A stretch of DNA of 64,000 bases. It comes from Actinokineospora iranica. GTDB taxonomy: Bacteria > Actinomycetota > Actinomycetes > Mycobacteriales > Pseudonocardiaceae. The notes beneath the pieces are model-generated. The model was not told the origin of the DNA. It searched no databases and worked only from the letters and a program-made list of their open reading frames with translations. This document shows positions 7,622 through 15,783 of the stretch, piece after piece. Made by a program: the position numbers and the translations under genes. The stretch's first letter is position 1; each line of letters begins with the position of its first letter. The stretch is from contig NZ_FMZZ01000002.1 of assembly GCF_900101685.1 (NCBI RefSeq), positions 124,001 through 188,000 on the forward strand, given 5' to 3'.

Positions 7622-8440
7622 GTGCGTTTCGACCCCACCGGAAAAATCTCCTTCGACCACATCTACACCCAGCCCGACCCCCGGCCCTATTTCAGCGCCC
7701 TGCGCGGGCTGGACTACTGCATTCCCGAGCAGGCCAAGCCCTATTTCACGAAACTCATCGGCGAATACCGGGAAGCCAGCGGCGTCGCCGCGCCGACCGT
7801 GCTGGACATCGGCTGCTCCTACGGCATCAACGCCGCCCTGATCGCCTGCGACGCGACCATGGACGAGCTGTACGCGCACTACACCGATCCCGCCGTCGCC
7901 GACGCCGACCGCGACACGCTGGTGGCCCGCGACCGGGAACTGGTCCGCGCGCGCAAGCGCCTGGAAGGCCAGCGGTTCATCGGGTTCGACGCCTCGGCGC
8001 CCGCCCTGTCCTACGCGCACGCGGCCGGGTTCCTCGACGACGTGGTGAACGCCGACCTGGAGAGCCGCGACCCCACCGAGGACGAACGCGCCCGGCTCGG
8101 CAGCGCGGACGTGGTCATCTCGACCGGGTGCGTCGGCTACGTCACCGAGAAGACGATCGCCAGGGTGGCGGGCGCGCATGGCGAGCGCAAGCCGTGGATG
8201 GCGCACTTCGTGCTGCGGATGTTCCCGTTCGACTCCGTCGCCGACGCCCTCGCGGGCCTGGGCTACGAGACCGTGCACGTCGAGGGCGTGTTCAAGCAGC
8301 GCCGGTTCGCCTCGGCCGAGGAGCAGTCCCAGGTGCTTCAGACGCTGGCGGCGACCGGCGCGGACCCCTACGGCCTGGAGGCCGACGGCTGGCTCTACGC
8401 CCGGCTGTTCATCTCACGCCCGCGGGAACTGGCGCGCTGA
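7622..8440 (+). CDS. Class I SAM-dependent methyltransferase
   Basis: A 272-residue protein with motif I VLDIGCSYG at residues 60-68 (SAM-binding glycine loop), an acidic strand end at FIGFDASAPALSYA and a motif IV-like DVVISTGCVGYV. The N-terminal 50 residues (FDHIYTQPDPRPYFSALRGL) are unlike common methyltransferases and may form the substrate site. The start is GTG 7622 with AGGAGAGGAA upstream. It sits between the oxygenase and the carnitine-type acyltransferase, so it probably methylates the same metabolite. It could be an N-, O- or C-methyltransferase; nothing in the sequence decides this. Confidence 0.8.
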   Translation: MRFDPTGKISFDHIYTQPDPRPYFSALRGLDYCIPEQAKPYFTKLIGEYREASGVAAPTVLDIGCSYGINAALIACDATMDELYAHYTDPAVADADRDTLVARDRELVRARKRLEGQRFIGFDASAPALSYAHAAGFLDDVVNADLESRDPTEDERARLGSADVVISTGCVGYVTEKTIARVAGAHGERKPWMAHFVLRMFPFDSVADALAGLGYETVHVEGVFKQRRFASAEEQSQVLQTLAATGADPYGLEADGWLYARLFISRPRELAR

Positions 8441-8465
8441 CGGCTCTGACCGCCACGATGTAGCA

Positions 8466-8484
8466 CCTGATCAGCGTTGATCAC
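8466..8484 (+). promoter_or_regulatory. TGATCA double half-site upstream of the acyltransferase
   Basis: CCTGATCA and GTTGATCA are separated by two bases in the 97-base gap before the acyltransferase. The same pair of half-sites, directly abutting, occurs at 11056-11070 upstream of the convergent gene on the other side of the acyltransferase. The shared arrangement suggests one regulator for both promoters, though the sites are short and chance is not excluded. Confidence 0.4.
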
Positions 8485-8537
8485 TTGGCGCCGGTCAGCA
8501 CCAACCGAGTCCACCGCACAGAGTTTCGAGGACGATC

Positions 8538-10337
8538 GTGAACACCAGCCAGGAATGGTCCACCCGCACGTTCGGGAACGAGGACCGACTGCCCCGCGTG
8601 CCGTTGCCCACCGTGGAGGAGAGCTGTCAGCGGTTCCTCGAGTGGTGCTCGCCGCTGCTGACCGCCGACCAGCTGGCCCAGACCGAGGCCGCCGTCGCCG
8701 AGTTCCTGCGCCCGGACAGCCCGGCCCGCGAGCTGCACGCCGAGCTGGAGCGGTTCAACGAGACCGAGGGCGTGCAGAGCTGGCTGGACACGTTCTGGCC
8801 GTCGCGCTACCTGGGCCGCCGCGACCGGATCGCGCTGAACGCGAACTTCTTCTTCCTCTTCAAGGACGCAGACCAGGGCCAGGTGGAGCGCGCGGCCGGG
8901 ATCATCGCCTCGGCGGTGGGCTTCAAGCTGCTGCTCGACGCCGAGGAGATCCCGCCGGTCATCCAGCGCGGTCAGGCGCTGTCGATGGCGCAGAACAAGT
9001 ACCTGTTCTCCACCACCCGCATCCCCGGCGCCGTGCAGGACAGCGTGCGCACCCCCTACACCCCGGAGTGGCCCGGCCCGTCCGACGCCCGCCACATCGT
9101 GGTGTTCTTCGGCGGCTCGATGTTCCGCATGGACGTGATCGGCGCCGACGGCGTGCCGCACTCGCTCGACGACCTCGCCACCGGCCTGCGCGCGATCATG
9201 AAGACCGACACCGCGGACGCCACATCGGAGACCTCGGTGGGGCACCTGACCACCAAGGCCCGCGCGGAGTGGGCCGCCACCCGCGAGACCCTGGCGAGCC
9301 TGCCCGGCAACGCCGCCGCGCTCGACACCATCGAGACCGCGCTGTTCTGCCTGTGCCTGGAGGACTTCACCCCCGCCGACACCCAGGAGACCTGCGACCA
9401 CCTGCTGCACGGCGACAGCGGCAACCGCTGGTTCGACAAGGCGCTGTCGTTCATCGTCTTCGGCAACGGCCGGGCCGGGATCAACATCGAGCACTGCGGC
9501 CTCGACGGCACCACGATCCTGGCGTTCATCGACACCCTGCTCAACACCCCGGCCGAGGAGCACTCGCGCCGCTCGGGCGCCCAGCCGCAGGGCCTGCCCG
9601 CGGTCGAGCCCATCGAGTTCACCCTCGACGACGACCTGCGCGCCGAGGTGCGCGAGGCGGCCGACTCGTTCGCCGCCTACGCCGCCGCGACCGCCACCAA
9701 GGCGCTGACCTTCGAGGACGCGGGCGCGAACCGGGCCAAGCAGCTCGGCATGTCGCCGGACGCGTTCGTGCAGATGGCTTTCCAGCTCGCGCACCAGCGC
9801 ACCAAGGGGATCGTGGGCGCGACGTACGAGTCGATCGCCACCCGCCAGTACCAGAACGGCCGCACCGAGGCTATGCGCGTGGTCACGCCCGAGTCGGTGG
9901 CGTTCGTCGAGGCCATGACCGACCCGGCGACGGATGCGGCGACCCGCAGGGCGGCGTTCCGCACCGCGGCCGCGAAGCACGTCGCGCGCGCCAAGGAGTG
10001 CCAGTCCGGGCAGGCGCCCGAGCAGCACCTGTGGGAGCTCCAGCTCATCCAGAAGCGCGCGGGTGGCGGCGAGCCGCTGGCCCTCTACGACTCCCCCGGC
10101 TGGACCGTCATGCGCGACGACTACCTGAGCACGAGCTCCGCGCCGTCGCTGAACATCCAGTACTTCGGGTTCGGCGCGACCAGCAGCCAGTGCATCGGCG
10201 TCGCCTACGCCCTGCTCCCGGACCGGCTCAACGTCTACCTGAGCACGCCGATGCCGGTGGCGGCCGAGATGCACGGCTTCGCCGACCACCTGCGCGACGC
10301 GCTCGGCGAGCTGCAGGAACTGCTCGCCTCGGAATAG
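8538..10337 (+). CDS. Choline/carnitine O-acyltransferase family protein
   Basis: A 599-residue protein with the family's hallmarks: catalytic His319 in IEHCGLDG (compare the E/D-H-x-x-x-D-G active site of carnitine acetyltransferase), GNRWFDKALSFIVFGNGRAG before it, the YLSTSSAPS (STS) motif and the NIQYFGFG segment near the C-terminus. Length equals eukaryotic CrAT/ChAT. Such enzymes move acyl groups between CoA and carnitine, choline or similar hydroxylated quaternary amines; they are sparse in bacteria. With an upstream oxygenase (could supply the hydroxyl) and methyltransferase (could supply N-methyls), it may acylate a carnitine-like betaine. That pathway idea is inference. The stop lies three bases from the convergent gene's stop. 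Confidence 0.88.
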   Translation: MNTSQEWSTRTFGNEDRLPRVPLPTVEESCQRFLEWCSPLLTADQLAQTEAAVAEFLRPDSPARELHAELERFNETEGVQSWLDTFWPSRYLGRRDRIALNANFFFLFKDADQGQVERAAGIIASAVGFKLLLDAEEIPPVIQRGQALSMAQNKYLFSTTRIPGAVQDSVRTPYTPEWPGPSDARHIVVFFGGSMFRMDVIGADGVPHSLDDLATGLRAIMKTDTADATSETSVGHLTTKARAEWAATRETLASLPGNAAALDTIETALFCLCLEDFTPADTQETCDHLLHGDSGNRWFDKALSFIVFGNGRAGINIEHCGLDGTTILAFIDTLLNTPAEEHSRRSGAQPQGLPAVEPIEFTLDDDLRAEVREAADSFAAYAAATATKALTFEDAGANRAKQLGMSPDAFVQMAFQLAHQRTKGIVGATYESIATRQYQNGRTEAMRVVTPESVAFVEAMTDPATDAATRRAAFRTAAAKHVARAKECQSGQAPEQHLWELQLIQKRAGGGEPLALYDSPGWTVMRDDYLSTSSAPSLNIQYFGFGATSSQCIGVAYALLPDRLNVYLSTPMPVAAEMHGFADHLRDALGELQELLASE

Positions 10338-10340
10338 GCG

Positions 10341-11024
10341 TCACCCGAGTTCCCGCAGGGCGCGTTGAGCGGCTTCCAGCTCGGCTTTGAGCTGCTCGAC
10401 GCGCCTTTCCTGCCGTTCGCGGGCGGCGTCGAGCGCGCTGCCGATCGCCTCGCCGACCGCGGGCGGCAGGGACCGCGCCGCCTTGGCCACATCGCCTGCG
10501 GGGACCGGCGTCCATCGGACGGTGCGCTTCTTCCCGGCCAGGACGTCGACGGTCCACTCCCCCTCCGGCGTGGAGTGCAGGGTCACGGTGATCTCCACGG
10601 GCTGCTTGCGCCCGCGCGGCTGGGCCCGGGGAGCCGGTCGCTCCGGTTTCCCGGGCTCGATGCCCACCACCACATTCGGCTCCTCCGGCGGCTCCGGCGG
10701 GGCTGCCTGCGCCGGGACGCTCCTCGGCGCCGCCTTCGGCTTCGGCGGCGGCTTGACCACGGTCAACTCCGCTGGCGAGAACGACAGGACATCCCGCGAG
10801 CCGGTGGCCCGGACCTGGATGTAGTCGCCCTCGGCTGGCTCGTCGAAGGCCACCACCTTCGCCGACTGCCCGCTGGTCACGCCCACCGCGTCGGGCGTGA
10901 ACCACACCGGGGTCGGCTTTCCCTCGGCCAGGCTCGCCCGCAGCCGCTCGATGTCCTCCGCCGACAGCCCGTTCTTGGCCGACGTCCCGTTAGCCGACAC
11001 CGCTGCCACCCTTGTCTCCCCCAT
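10341..11024 (-). CDS. Uncharacterised actinobacterial protein (DUF6319-like)
   Basis: A 227-residue protein from ATG 11024; a TTG at 11054 would add ten residues. The N-terminal domain (residues about 15-80) contains LSAEDIERLRASLAEGKPT, then PVWFTPDAVGVTSGQSAKV and GDYIQVRATGSRDVLSFSPA, resembling the actinobacterial DUF6319 family. A Pro/Lys linker with PRAQPRGRKQP, AT-hook-like, follows, then a strand-rich region (VEITVTLHSTPEGEWTVDV) and a C-terminal coiled-coil helix (ARERQERRVEQLKAELEAAQ). Such layouts occur in nucleoid- or DNA-associated proteins, but no function is established. A palindrome at 11056 lies directly upstream. Confidence 0.65.
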   Translation of the reverse strand: MGETRVAAVSANGTSAKNGLSAEDIERLRASLAEGKPTPVWFTPDAVGVTSGQSAKVVAFDEPAEGDYIQVRATGSRDVLSFSPAELTVVKPPPKPKAAPRSVPAQAAPPEPPEEPNVVVGIEPGKPERPAPRAQPRGRKQPVEITVTLHSTPEGEWTVDVLAGKKRTVRWTPVPAGDVAKAARSLPPAVGEAIGSALDAARERQERRVEQLKAELEAAQRALRELG

Positions 11025-11045
11025 CCGACTGACAATCTCGCGCTG

Positions 11046-11072
11046 GTTGATCAAACCTGATCGTTGATCAGG
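11046..11072 (-). promoter_or_regulatory. TGATCA palindrome cluster upstream of the DUF6319-like gene
   Basis: CCTGATC (11056-11062) and GATCAGG (11066-11072) form a perfect seven-base inverted repeat around GTT, and a further GTTGATCA precedes it at 11046-11053. The position, just before the start of the minus-strand gene, suits an operator. The half-sites match those at 8466-8484. Confidence 0.5.
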
Positions 11073-11181
11073 CCTGCCCGCCGTAGTGTGCCGTGCCGGT
11101 ACGACAAGGGACGACCCCCGTGGGCGACACCCGTTCGGCGGACACCGCGTGCCAGTTCGACCGGGACGATCTACGTTGCGG

Positions 11182-11397
11182 ATGATGAACGTCCGGTACC
11201 TGTGGTGGCGTAGCTGTTACGACGGTGTGCTGCACGCGTTCCCGTTGGCCGCGGGGGCCCGGCTGGCCCACCGGCACTACCGCGCGTCCTGCACCCACGC
11301 CGCGCCGCCGGACCTCACCCGCGCCAGGGTCGAGGGACCGCGCTGCACGCTGTGCCTGCTGATCATCGGCGAACCGGCGGTTGCCAAATCACCGTGA
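11182..11397 (+). CDS. Small uncharacterised protein with a CxxC motif
   Basis: A 71-residue protein from ATG 11182 or ATG 11185. It contains MNVRYLWWRSCYDGVLHAF, a His/Ala-rich middle (RLAHRHYRASCTHAAPPD) and a CTLC motif near the end. The four cysteines and several histidines could bind a metal as a small zinc ribbon. No family is recognised. It is read divergently from the DUF6319-like gene, and the gene after it is a secreted phosphodiesterase with its own gap of 56 bases. Coding potential is supported mainly by high GC at third positions and the absence of a better reading. Confidence 0.5.
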   Translation: MMNVRYLWWRSCYDGVLHAFPLAAGARLAHRHYRASCTHAAPPDLTRARVEGPRCTLCLLIIGEPAVAKSP

Positions 11398-11453
11398 CCT
11401 GCGGTATCAGGTGAAGTAGGCACATCGACTCGCCGCAGCCGGGAGGCACCGCC

Positions 11454-12254
11454 GTGCGCGAAATCCTGCTCGCCCTGCTGCTGCTCCTGCCCGCCCCGCC
11501 GCAGCCGCCCCCGGTCCCGGTGCGGGTGGCGACGGTCAACATGCACAGCGGCGTCGGCGCCGACGGCGCCCTCGACCTGGCCCGCACCGCCGCGGCGATC
11601 CGCGACACCGGCGCGGGCATCGTGGGCCTGCAAGAGGTCGACGTGCACTGGTCCGCGCGCAGCGCGTTCGCCGACCAGGCTCGGGAACTGGCGCGGCTGA
11701 CCGGGATGCGAGTGTTCTTCGCCCCCATCTACGACCTGCCCGGCGCCCCGCGGCGGCGGTTCGGGGTCGCGGTGCTGAGCGCGTACCCCATGCCGCGCAC
11801 CGAGAACCACGAGATCACCCGTCTGTCCACACAGGACCCCAACGCGGTCCCCGCGCCCGCCCCGGGGTTCGCCGAGGCCGAGATCCTGGTGCGCGGCAGG
11901 CGAGTGCACGTGTACGTGACGCACCTCGACTACCGCCCCGACCCGGCCGTCCGCGCCGCCCAGGTCGCCGACACCCGGCGGGTGCTGGCCGCCGACGAGC
12001 CCGGCGCGGCCCAGATCCTGCTCGGCGACCTCAACGCGGAGCAGGACGCGCCGGAACTGGCGCCACTGTGGACCACCCTGACCCGCGCCGACACCGGCCC
12101 CACGTTCCCCGGACCGGATTTTCCGCACAGCGCCAAGACTCTCGACCACATCGCGGTCTCCGACGCCATCCATATCCGCGCCGCGACCACCCGCCCCGGC
12201 GCGGCATCAGACCACTGGCCGGTCGTGGCGGATCTGCTGGTGCCGCAAGGGTGA
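11454..12254 (+). CDS. Secreted endonuclease/exonuclease/phosphatase family protein
   Basis: A 266-residue protein with a short N-terminal hydrophobic signal (EILLALLLLLPAPP) and the full EEP fold motif set: VATVNMHSG, GLQEVD (metal-binding Glu), VTHLDYR, LLGDLNAE (Asp-x-Asn catalytic pair), LDHI and SDHWPVVADL (final Asp-His). EEP enzymes are Mg-dependent phosphodiesterases acting on nucleic acids, phosphoinositides or sphingomyelin; the substrate of this exported member is unknown. The start is GTG 11454 with GGGAGG upstream. The gene ends 22 bases before a convergent small gene. Confidence 0.85.
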   Translation: MREILLALLLLLPAPPQPPPVPVRVATVNMHSGVGADGALDLARTAAAIRDTGAGIVGLQEVDVHWSARSAFADQARELARLTGMRVFFAPIYDLPGAPRRRFGVAVLSAYPMPRTENHEITRLSTQDPNAVPAPAPGFAEAEILVRGRRVHVYVTHLDYRPDPAVRAAQVADTRRVLAADEPGAAQILLGDLNAEQDAPELAPLWTTLTRADTGPTFPGPDFPHSAKTLDHIAVSDAIHIRAATTRPGAASDHWPVVADLLVPQG

Positions 12255-12276
12255 AAAGCTACTGTCCGCTCACGGC

Positions 12277-12471
12277 TCAGACCTCACGAAGCCGGTACTC
12301 GCAGCCGTACTCCACCGCGTAGTGCAAGTCGTAGTGGTGCACGATCTTCGGCCCACCGTGCAAGTGGACGTGCGTCACCGTCGACCGGGGCTCGGCGGGC
12401 AGCACGCTCAGCGTGTCCACCCGCCCGTCGAGAGGACCGCCGACGTAGCGGACGAAGTACGAGTCCGTCAT
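12277..12471 (-). CDS. Small uncharacterised protein (GGPLDG motif)
   Basis: A 64-residue protein starting at ATG 12471 with AAAGGGGATCACC just upstream. It contains YVGGPLDGRVDTLSVLP and a His-rich strand region (HVHLHGGPKIVHHYDLHYAVE). The G-G-P-x-D-G turn followed by beta strands is common in small proteins of actinobacteria and their phages, but no function is known. The ribosome-binding site and the compact beta pattern support it as a real gene. It stands alone between the phosphodiesterase and the restriction island. Confidence 0.65.
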   Translation of the reverse strand: MTDSYFVRYVGGPLDGRVDTLSVLPAEPRSTVTHVHLHGGPKIVHHYDLHYAVEYGCEYRLREV

Positions 12472-13022
12472 GGTGATCCCCTTTCGCTCTCCTTGCAGTG
12501 TAAATCGAAACACCGACAATCCCGCAGGTCCGAACGATGTTCGTCACCCGCGATCAACCGGACGGAGCAACGCGGGAGCGCGCAGCGCCATTTCCCCGTA
12601 ACGTTCGGGGGTTGCCCAGGTGGACACTCGAAGAGGAACCGGGGCTCGCGCGGGAACCAGCGCGTACCTCCTGCGTCAAGACCAACGACCACGGGGCTTC
12701 GCCTACGCCAACCTACATACCGGCCCGCTCGCTGAGACGAGGGTTGACAACCCCGAACAGCGACGCCTGCCGACGTCCACAATCCACACGTCGAGTCATG
12801 CCAAGACGCGTTCACTACCCAGAGGACACGCGAAGGCACCACACTCATCCGCTGCCCAAGAGCGCGTCAACAGACATCCGAGGGGACCGCTTGGCGGCTT
12901 GCAGGCAAGCAGCAACCCGCACCCCTGAACGCCCCACTCCAGCCAGATGATACCCGCACAGACCGGTCGCGCCGAGGGAACAGGGCTGCCCGACTGGACT
13001 CACTGGTCGCGCAGACGCGCGT
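12472..13022. other. Non-coding or degraded stretch before the restriction island
   Basis: About 550 bases with no gene I can support. GC content falls to roughly 60% by eye, lower than the surrounding genes, and continues down into the restriction-modification island. Several overlapping open frames exist on both strands, none with a ribosome-binding site or recognisable domain. It may be debris at the edge of a horizontally acquired segment. Confidence 0.5.
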
Positions 13023-13457
13023 CTACCCCTGAGCCGCACGCCTTCTGGCCCACACCGCCATCGCGACTCTCTCGGCAGCCTGCCGCAAGTCCTCGTGTTC
13101 CCAGACAACCTCAAGCAGCCATCCGGCTTCCGCCAGTCGACGGGCTGTGTCCTCGTCACGAGCCACATTCCGCCGGACCTTCTCCGCCCAGTAACTGTCG
13201 TTCGCTGTCGGAGCACGGTAGTGCTCTGGGCAACCGTGCCAGAAGCAGCCACGTAACTCTACCGCCACCTTGACCGGACGGAACACGACGTCTACCGTGC
13301 GGCGGACGTCTGGGAGAGGCCGAGCGCACACGCGGTAGCGCAAGCCAAGCGCGTGCAAGGCCTTCCGCAACATGAGCTCCGGCTTCGTGTCCCTGCTCTT
13401 GTTGGCCTGCATCGACTTCCGGATGACCACACTCGTCGCCCAAGAAGACTCAGCCAT
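13023..13457 (-). CDS. vsr: Very short patch repair (Vsr) endonuclease
   Basis: A 144-residue protein of normal Vsr length. Visible landmarks are MQANKSRDTKPELMLRKALH at residues 16-35, the catalytic VDVVF segment with its conserved Asp, VAVELRGCFWHGCPEHY (zinc-binding Cys/His and the aromatic intercalating residues) and WAEKVRRNVARD. Vsr nicks at T:G mismatches left by deamination of 5-methylcytosine and accompanies Dcm-type methyltransferases, as here. It is the last gene of a three-gene minus-strand operon (methyltransferase, DUF4928, Vsr), 35 bases after the DUF4928 stop. GC content is below the local average. Confidence 0.93.
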   Translation of the reverse strand: MAESSWATSVVIRKSMQANKSRDTKPELMLRKALHALGLRYRVCARPLPDVRRTVDVVFRPVKVAVELRGCFWHGCPEHYRAPTANDSYWAEKVRRNVARDEDTARRLAEAGWLLEVVWEHEDLRQAAERVAMAVWARRRAAQG

Positions 13458-13492
13458 ACGACGATGGTATCTGAATCTCGGCGAGAGGTCTC

Positions 13493-14497
13493 CTACAGGT
13501 TCTCTGGAATCGCAATCTGAAATGAAGGGTCCGGCTCGACCGACCGAACCCTCACATTATAACGCTCCAGCAATTCACGCAATTTCAACCGGATCTCATG
13601 CGTTTCGTAGACGGCCATTTCATCGATGTTGGTGCCCACAAAATCCTCGATGCTGTTGACCGCCACACGATCAGCGATTCCCTCGTTCTCGGCGAGTTGC
13701 AGCGCAGCACTGACCCGGTCTGCGGGCACCAGCACCACAGGGCGAAACCCGTGATGAAGGTTCGACCGGCATCGGTTTCGAAAGAGCCCGTCGCTTGGAC
13801 TCATGGTCACATGGAAGGCGGTGTCTCCGACCTTGAAGTCACCCGGGCGGTCAGTCTGCTGGTCGGCGGTGGTGTATTTCTCATTACCGATGGTTAACTG
13901 CGGGAATCGCAGTGACAGCTTCGCGCCTACAAGATGCTGCGCCAAAGCCCCCGCGGCCGAGCCGCCACGCAAGCGCGCCGCGCTCAAGAGCGCGGCAACC
14001 GCAGCCTTGGTTGGCTTACTTGAATCCAGATCGGTCGCCTCGATAAACCGCTGATCAAAGTAGTCCTGCTGGACCCGCCCAACGAACCAGCCCTGTAGTC
14101 TGAATCTGACCTCAGCCCGCGCACCTTCCAACAGCTCTTCGTAATCGGCCGCTTCAGGGCACTCGTTGAGCAACCTCGCGAGACTTCTGGCGAGTTGCAT
14201 GGTTCCACGGGAGGTGCGTCCGCCCTCGGTGGTGAACTTACGGTGCTCATCGTGAGCAGCGAGAATGCTCGCGATCCGACTACCGCTAATCCCCTTGACC
14301 TGCGATGAGGTCAGATAGTGATCATCTTCCAAGGGATAGTGGCTGCCCATATGATGCAGCAGGATCAGACCCACAGTCATCACATTGGTGTTGACTCGCC
14401 CGTCGGCTTTCCGCTGTTCTTCATACCATTCCGCGATTTCTCGCAAGAATCCGTTCACTACCTCATCAACGCGCGGCGGCAGTTCAGGCACCAGCAT
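13493..14497 (-). CDS. DUF4928 family protein, probable restriction endonuclease
   Basis: A 334-residue protein with the DUF4928 hallmarks FTTEGGRTSRGTMQLARSLARLL and a C-terminal PGDFKVGDTAFHVTMSPSDGL followed by NLHHGFRPVVLVPADRV. The G-D-F-x-V-G-D-x-x-x-H-V-T stretch resembles the beta core of PD-(D/E)XK nucleases, although the usual lysine is not obvious. DUF4928 genes typically sit between a C5 methyltransferase and vsr, and are thought to be the cognate restriction enzyme. Here it overlaps the end of the methyltransferase gene by 14 bases. Base composition near 52-58% GC contrasts with neighbours above 70%, a sign of transfer. The nuclease role is inference from family and context. Confidence 0.78.
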   Translation of the reverse strand: MLVPELPPRVDEVVNGFLREIAEWYEEQRKADGRVNTNVMTVGLILLHHMGSHYPLEDDHYLTSSQVKGISGSRIASILAAHDEHRKFTTEGGRTSRGTMQLARSLARLLNECPEAADYEELLEGARAEVRFRLQGWFVGRVQQDYFDQRFIEATDLDSSKPTKAAVAALLSAARLRGGSAAGALAQHLVGAKLSLRFPQLTIGNEKYTTADQQTDRPGDFKVGDTAFHVTMSPSDGLFRNRCRSNLHHGFRPVVLVPADRVSAALQLAENEGIADRVAVNSIEDFVGTNIDEMAVYETHEIRLKLRELLERYNVRVRSVEPDPSFQIAIPENL

Positions 14498-15689
14498 CCG
14501 CCACCTCCGACGTGCTATCCAAAACCGGCTTCTCCTGCAACTTTCCCTCGACCAGCGGCATCAAATAGTGCTCGGCCAGCCAGGCCACCGCAGGCACACA
14601 CACCGCGTCGCCGAATCCGAACAATGCCTGATTCGCCCTGATTCCATCAAGCTCGTAGTCATCAGCCCCCATGAGGCGGGCATACTCGCGGGCGGTCATC
14701 CAGCGAACTCGAAGTTTTCCTCTTCCGACCTCGACTAAAGCCTGTTTGGAGGAACCACCCCGCGCGGTCCGGAGACATCCCGCGATATCGTCGGCGCGTA
14801 TCTCCCACATCGGCACTCCCTTGCGGGTTCGCCGATAGGCCGTCCGGTATGCGAACCTATTCGATTTTCGCAACACAGCCAACCGTTCGGCTTGCACTGG
14901 CGACAAGGAGGATGTGAAAGCCGCTGTTCGTTCAGGGTCCCACCATTGCTTGTCGCCTGAAGGAACAGGCTCCACGATTGTCGCGAGCGTGCCGACAGCC
15001 GCCGGGCCGATGTCAGGCAGCAGGGCGCGATGGGTGACCAAAGAACGATCGGCAAATGGTGCTTGCAGCCATTCCGGCCGCAACTTCGGGTTCGCGTCTG
15101 GCTGGTCGGGAGGGGCGTTCCGCGCGCCCACGACGAACAGTCGGGGTCGCGACTGCGGCACGAACCAGCGCGCGTCCAACGTCAACACATCCACCGAGTA
15201 GCCAAGGTCGTTCAACTCAGCGATCGCCGCCGCCAAGTCCTCACCGCCATGGCTGGTCGCCAAGCCGACCACGTTCTCCAGGGTGACGACCTCGGGTCGG
15301 GCATCTTCGCCCAACTCACGCAAGACCCGCGTGAATTGGTAGAAGGTCGATGAGCGGGCACCCTGCATCCCGGCTCGCGCTCCCGCCAACGACACGTCCA
15401 CGCACGGCGATGAAGCCCAGGCCAACGCGATGTCCGCTGGCATGTCACTCCCCCGCACGTGGGTGACATCTCCCAACACGAACGTGTGCGACTCCTCCGG
15501 ATCTTTGAAGTTGCCTGCATACATGTCCCGCTTCGCAGGCTCGATGTCATTCGACCAGGCGACGCGGAACCCGGCCTGTTGCAGTCCCAACCGCGCCAAG
15601 CCGATCCCCGCGAAGAACTCGACAGCCATAGGCTCCAGTGGCAAGGCGGTTTGCTCGCGCACAGCGGCTAGCTTCGGCACGGTTCGCAC
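14484..15689 (-). CDS. C5-cytosine-specific DNA methyltransferase
   Basis: Contains the ordered C5-MTase motifs: I VEFFAGIGLARLGLQQAGF, IV SSPCVDVSLAG with the catalytic Pro-Cys, VI TLENVVGLA, VIII PQSRPRLFVVG, and IX/X RWMTAREYARLMG and FGFGDAVCVPAVAWLAEH. The target-recognition region is short (about residues 215-300), normal for a type II enzyme. The start is uncertain: GTG 15689 lies eight bases below a TAGGTT -10 (leaderless), while GTG 15680, GTG 15662 or ATG 15629 would give shorter forms that still keep motif I. It heads the operon with DUF4928 and vsr and has the same lowered GC. Confidence 0.92.
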   Translation of the reverse strand: MRTVPKLAAVREQTALPLEPMAVEFFAGIGLARLGLQQAGFRVAWSNDIEPAKRDMYAGNFKDPEESHTFVLGDVTHVRGSDMPADIALAWASSPCVDVSLAGARAGMQGARSSTFYQFTRVLRELGEDARPEVVTLENVVGLATSHGGEDLAAAIAELNDLGYSVDVLTLDARWFVPQSRPRLFVVGARNAPPDQPDANPKLRPEWLQAPFADRSLVTHRALLPDIGPAAVGTLATIVEPVPSGDKQWWDPERTAAFTSSLSPVQAERLAVLRKSNRFAYRTAYRRTRKGVPMWEIRADDIAGCLRTARGGSSKQALVEVGRGKLRVRWMTAREYARLMGADDYELDGIRANQALFGFGDAVCVPAVAWLAEHYLMPLVEGKLQEKPVLDSTSEVADAGA

Positions 15690-15702
15690 CGTACGAAACC
15701 TA
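15681..15702 (-). promoter_or_regulatory. Promoter and possible autoregulatory site of the methyltransferase
   Basis: On the minus strand TAGGTT (15697-15702) is a good -10 eight bases before GTG 15689, implying a leaderless transcript. The overlapping segment 15681-15700 is an imperfect palindrome (GGTTCG on one side, CGAAACC on the other), so a protein bound there would block initiation. C5 methyltransferases often control their own promoters; that role here is inference. Confidence 0.45.
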
Positions 15703-15783
15703 CCGGGCAGAGTGTGGGACGCTGGCGGTGGGTCGCACGGCTGTTCGAGCCCTATCCCCGCTGCACTGACCGAGTCGCGCTTA

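Noticed and set aside
12468-12848. A minus-strand open frame of about 126 codons in the gap before the restriction island
   Set aside because: No domain, it overlaps the small gene at 12277-12471 and its ribosome-binding site, and codon use is unremarkable. Treated as non-coding.
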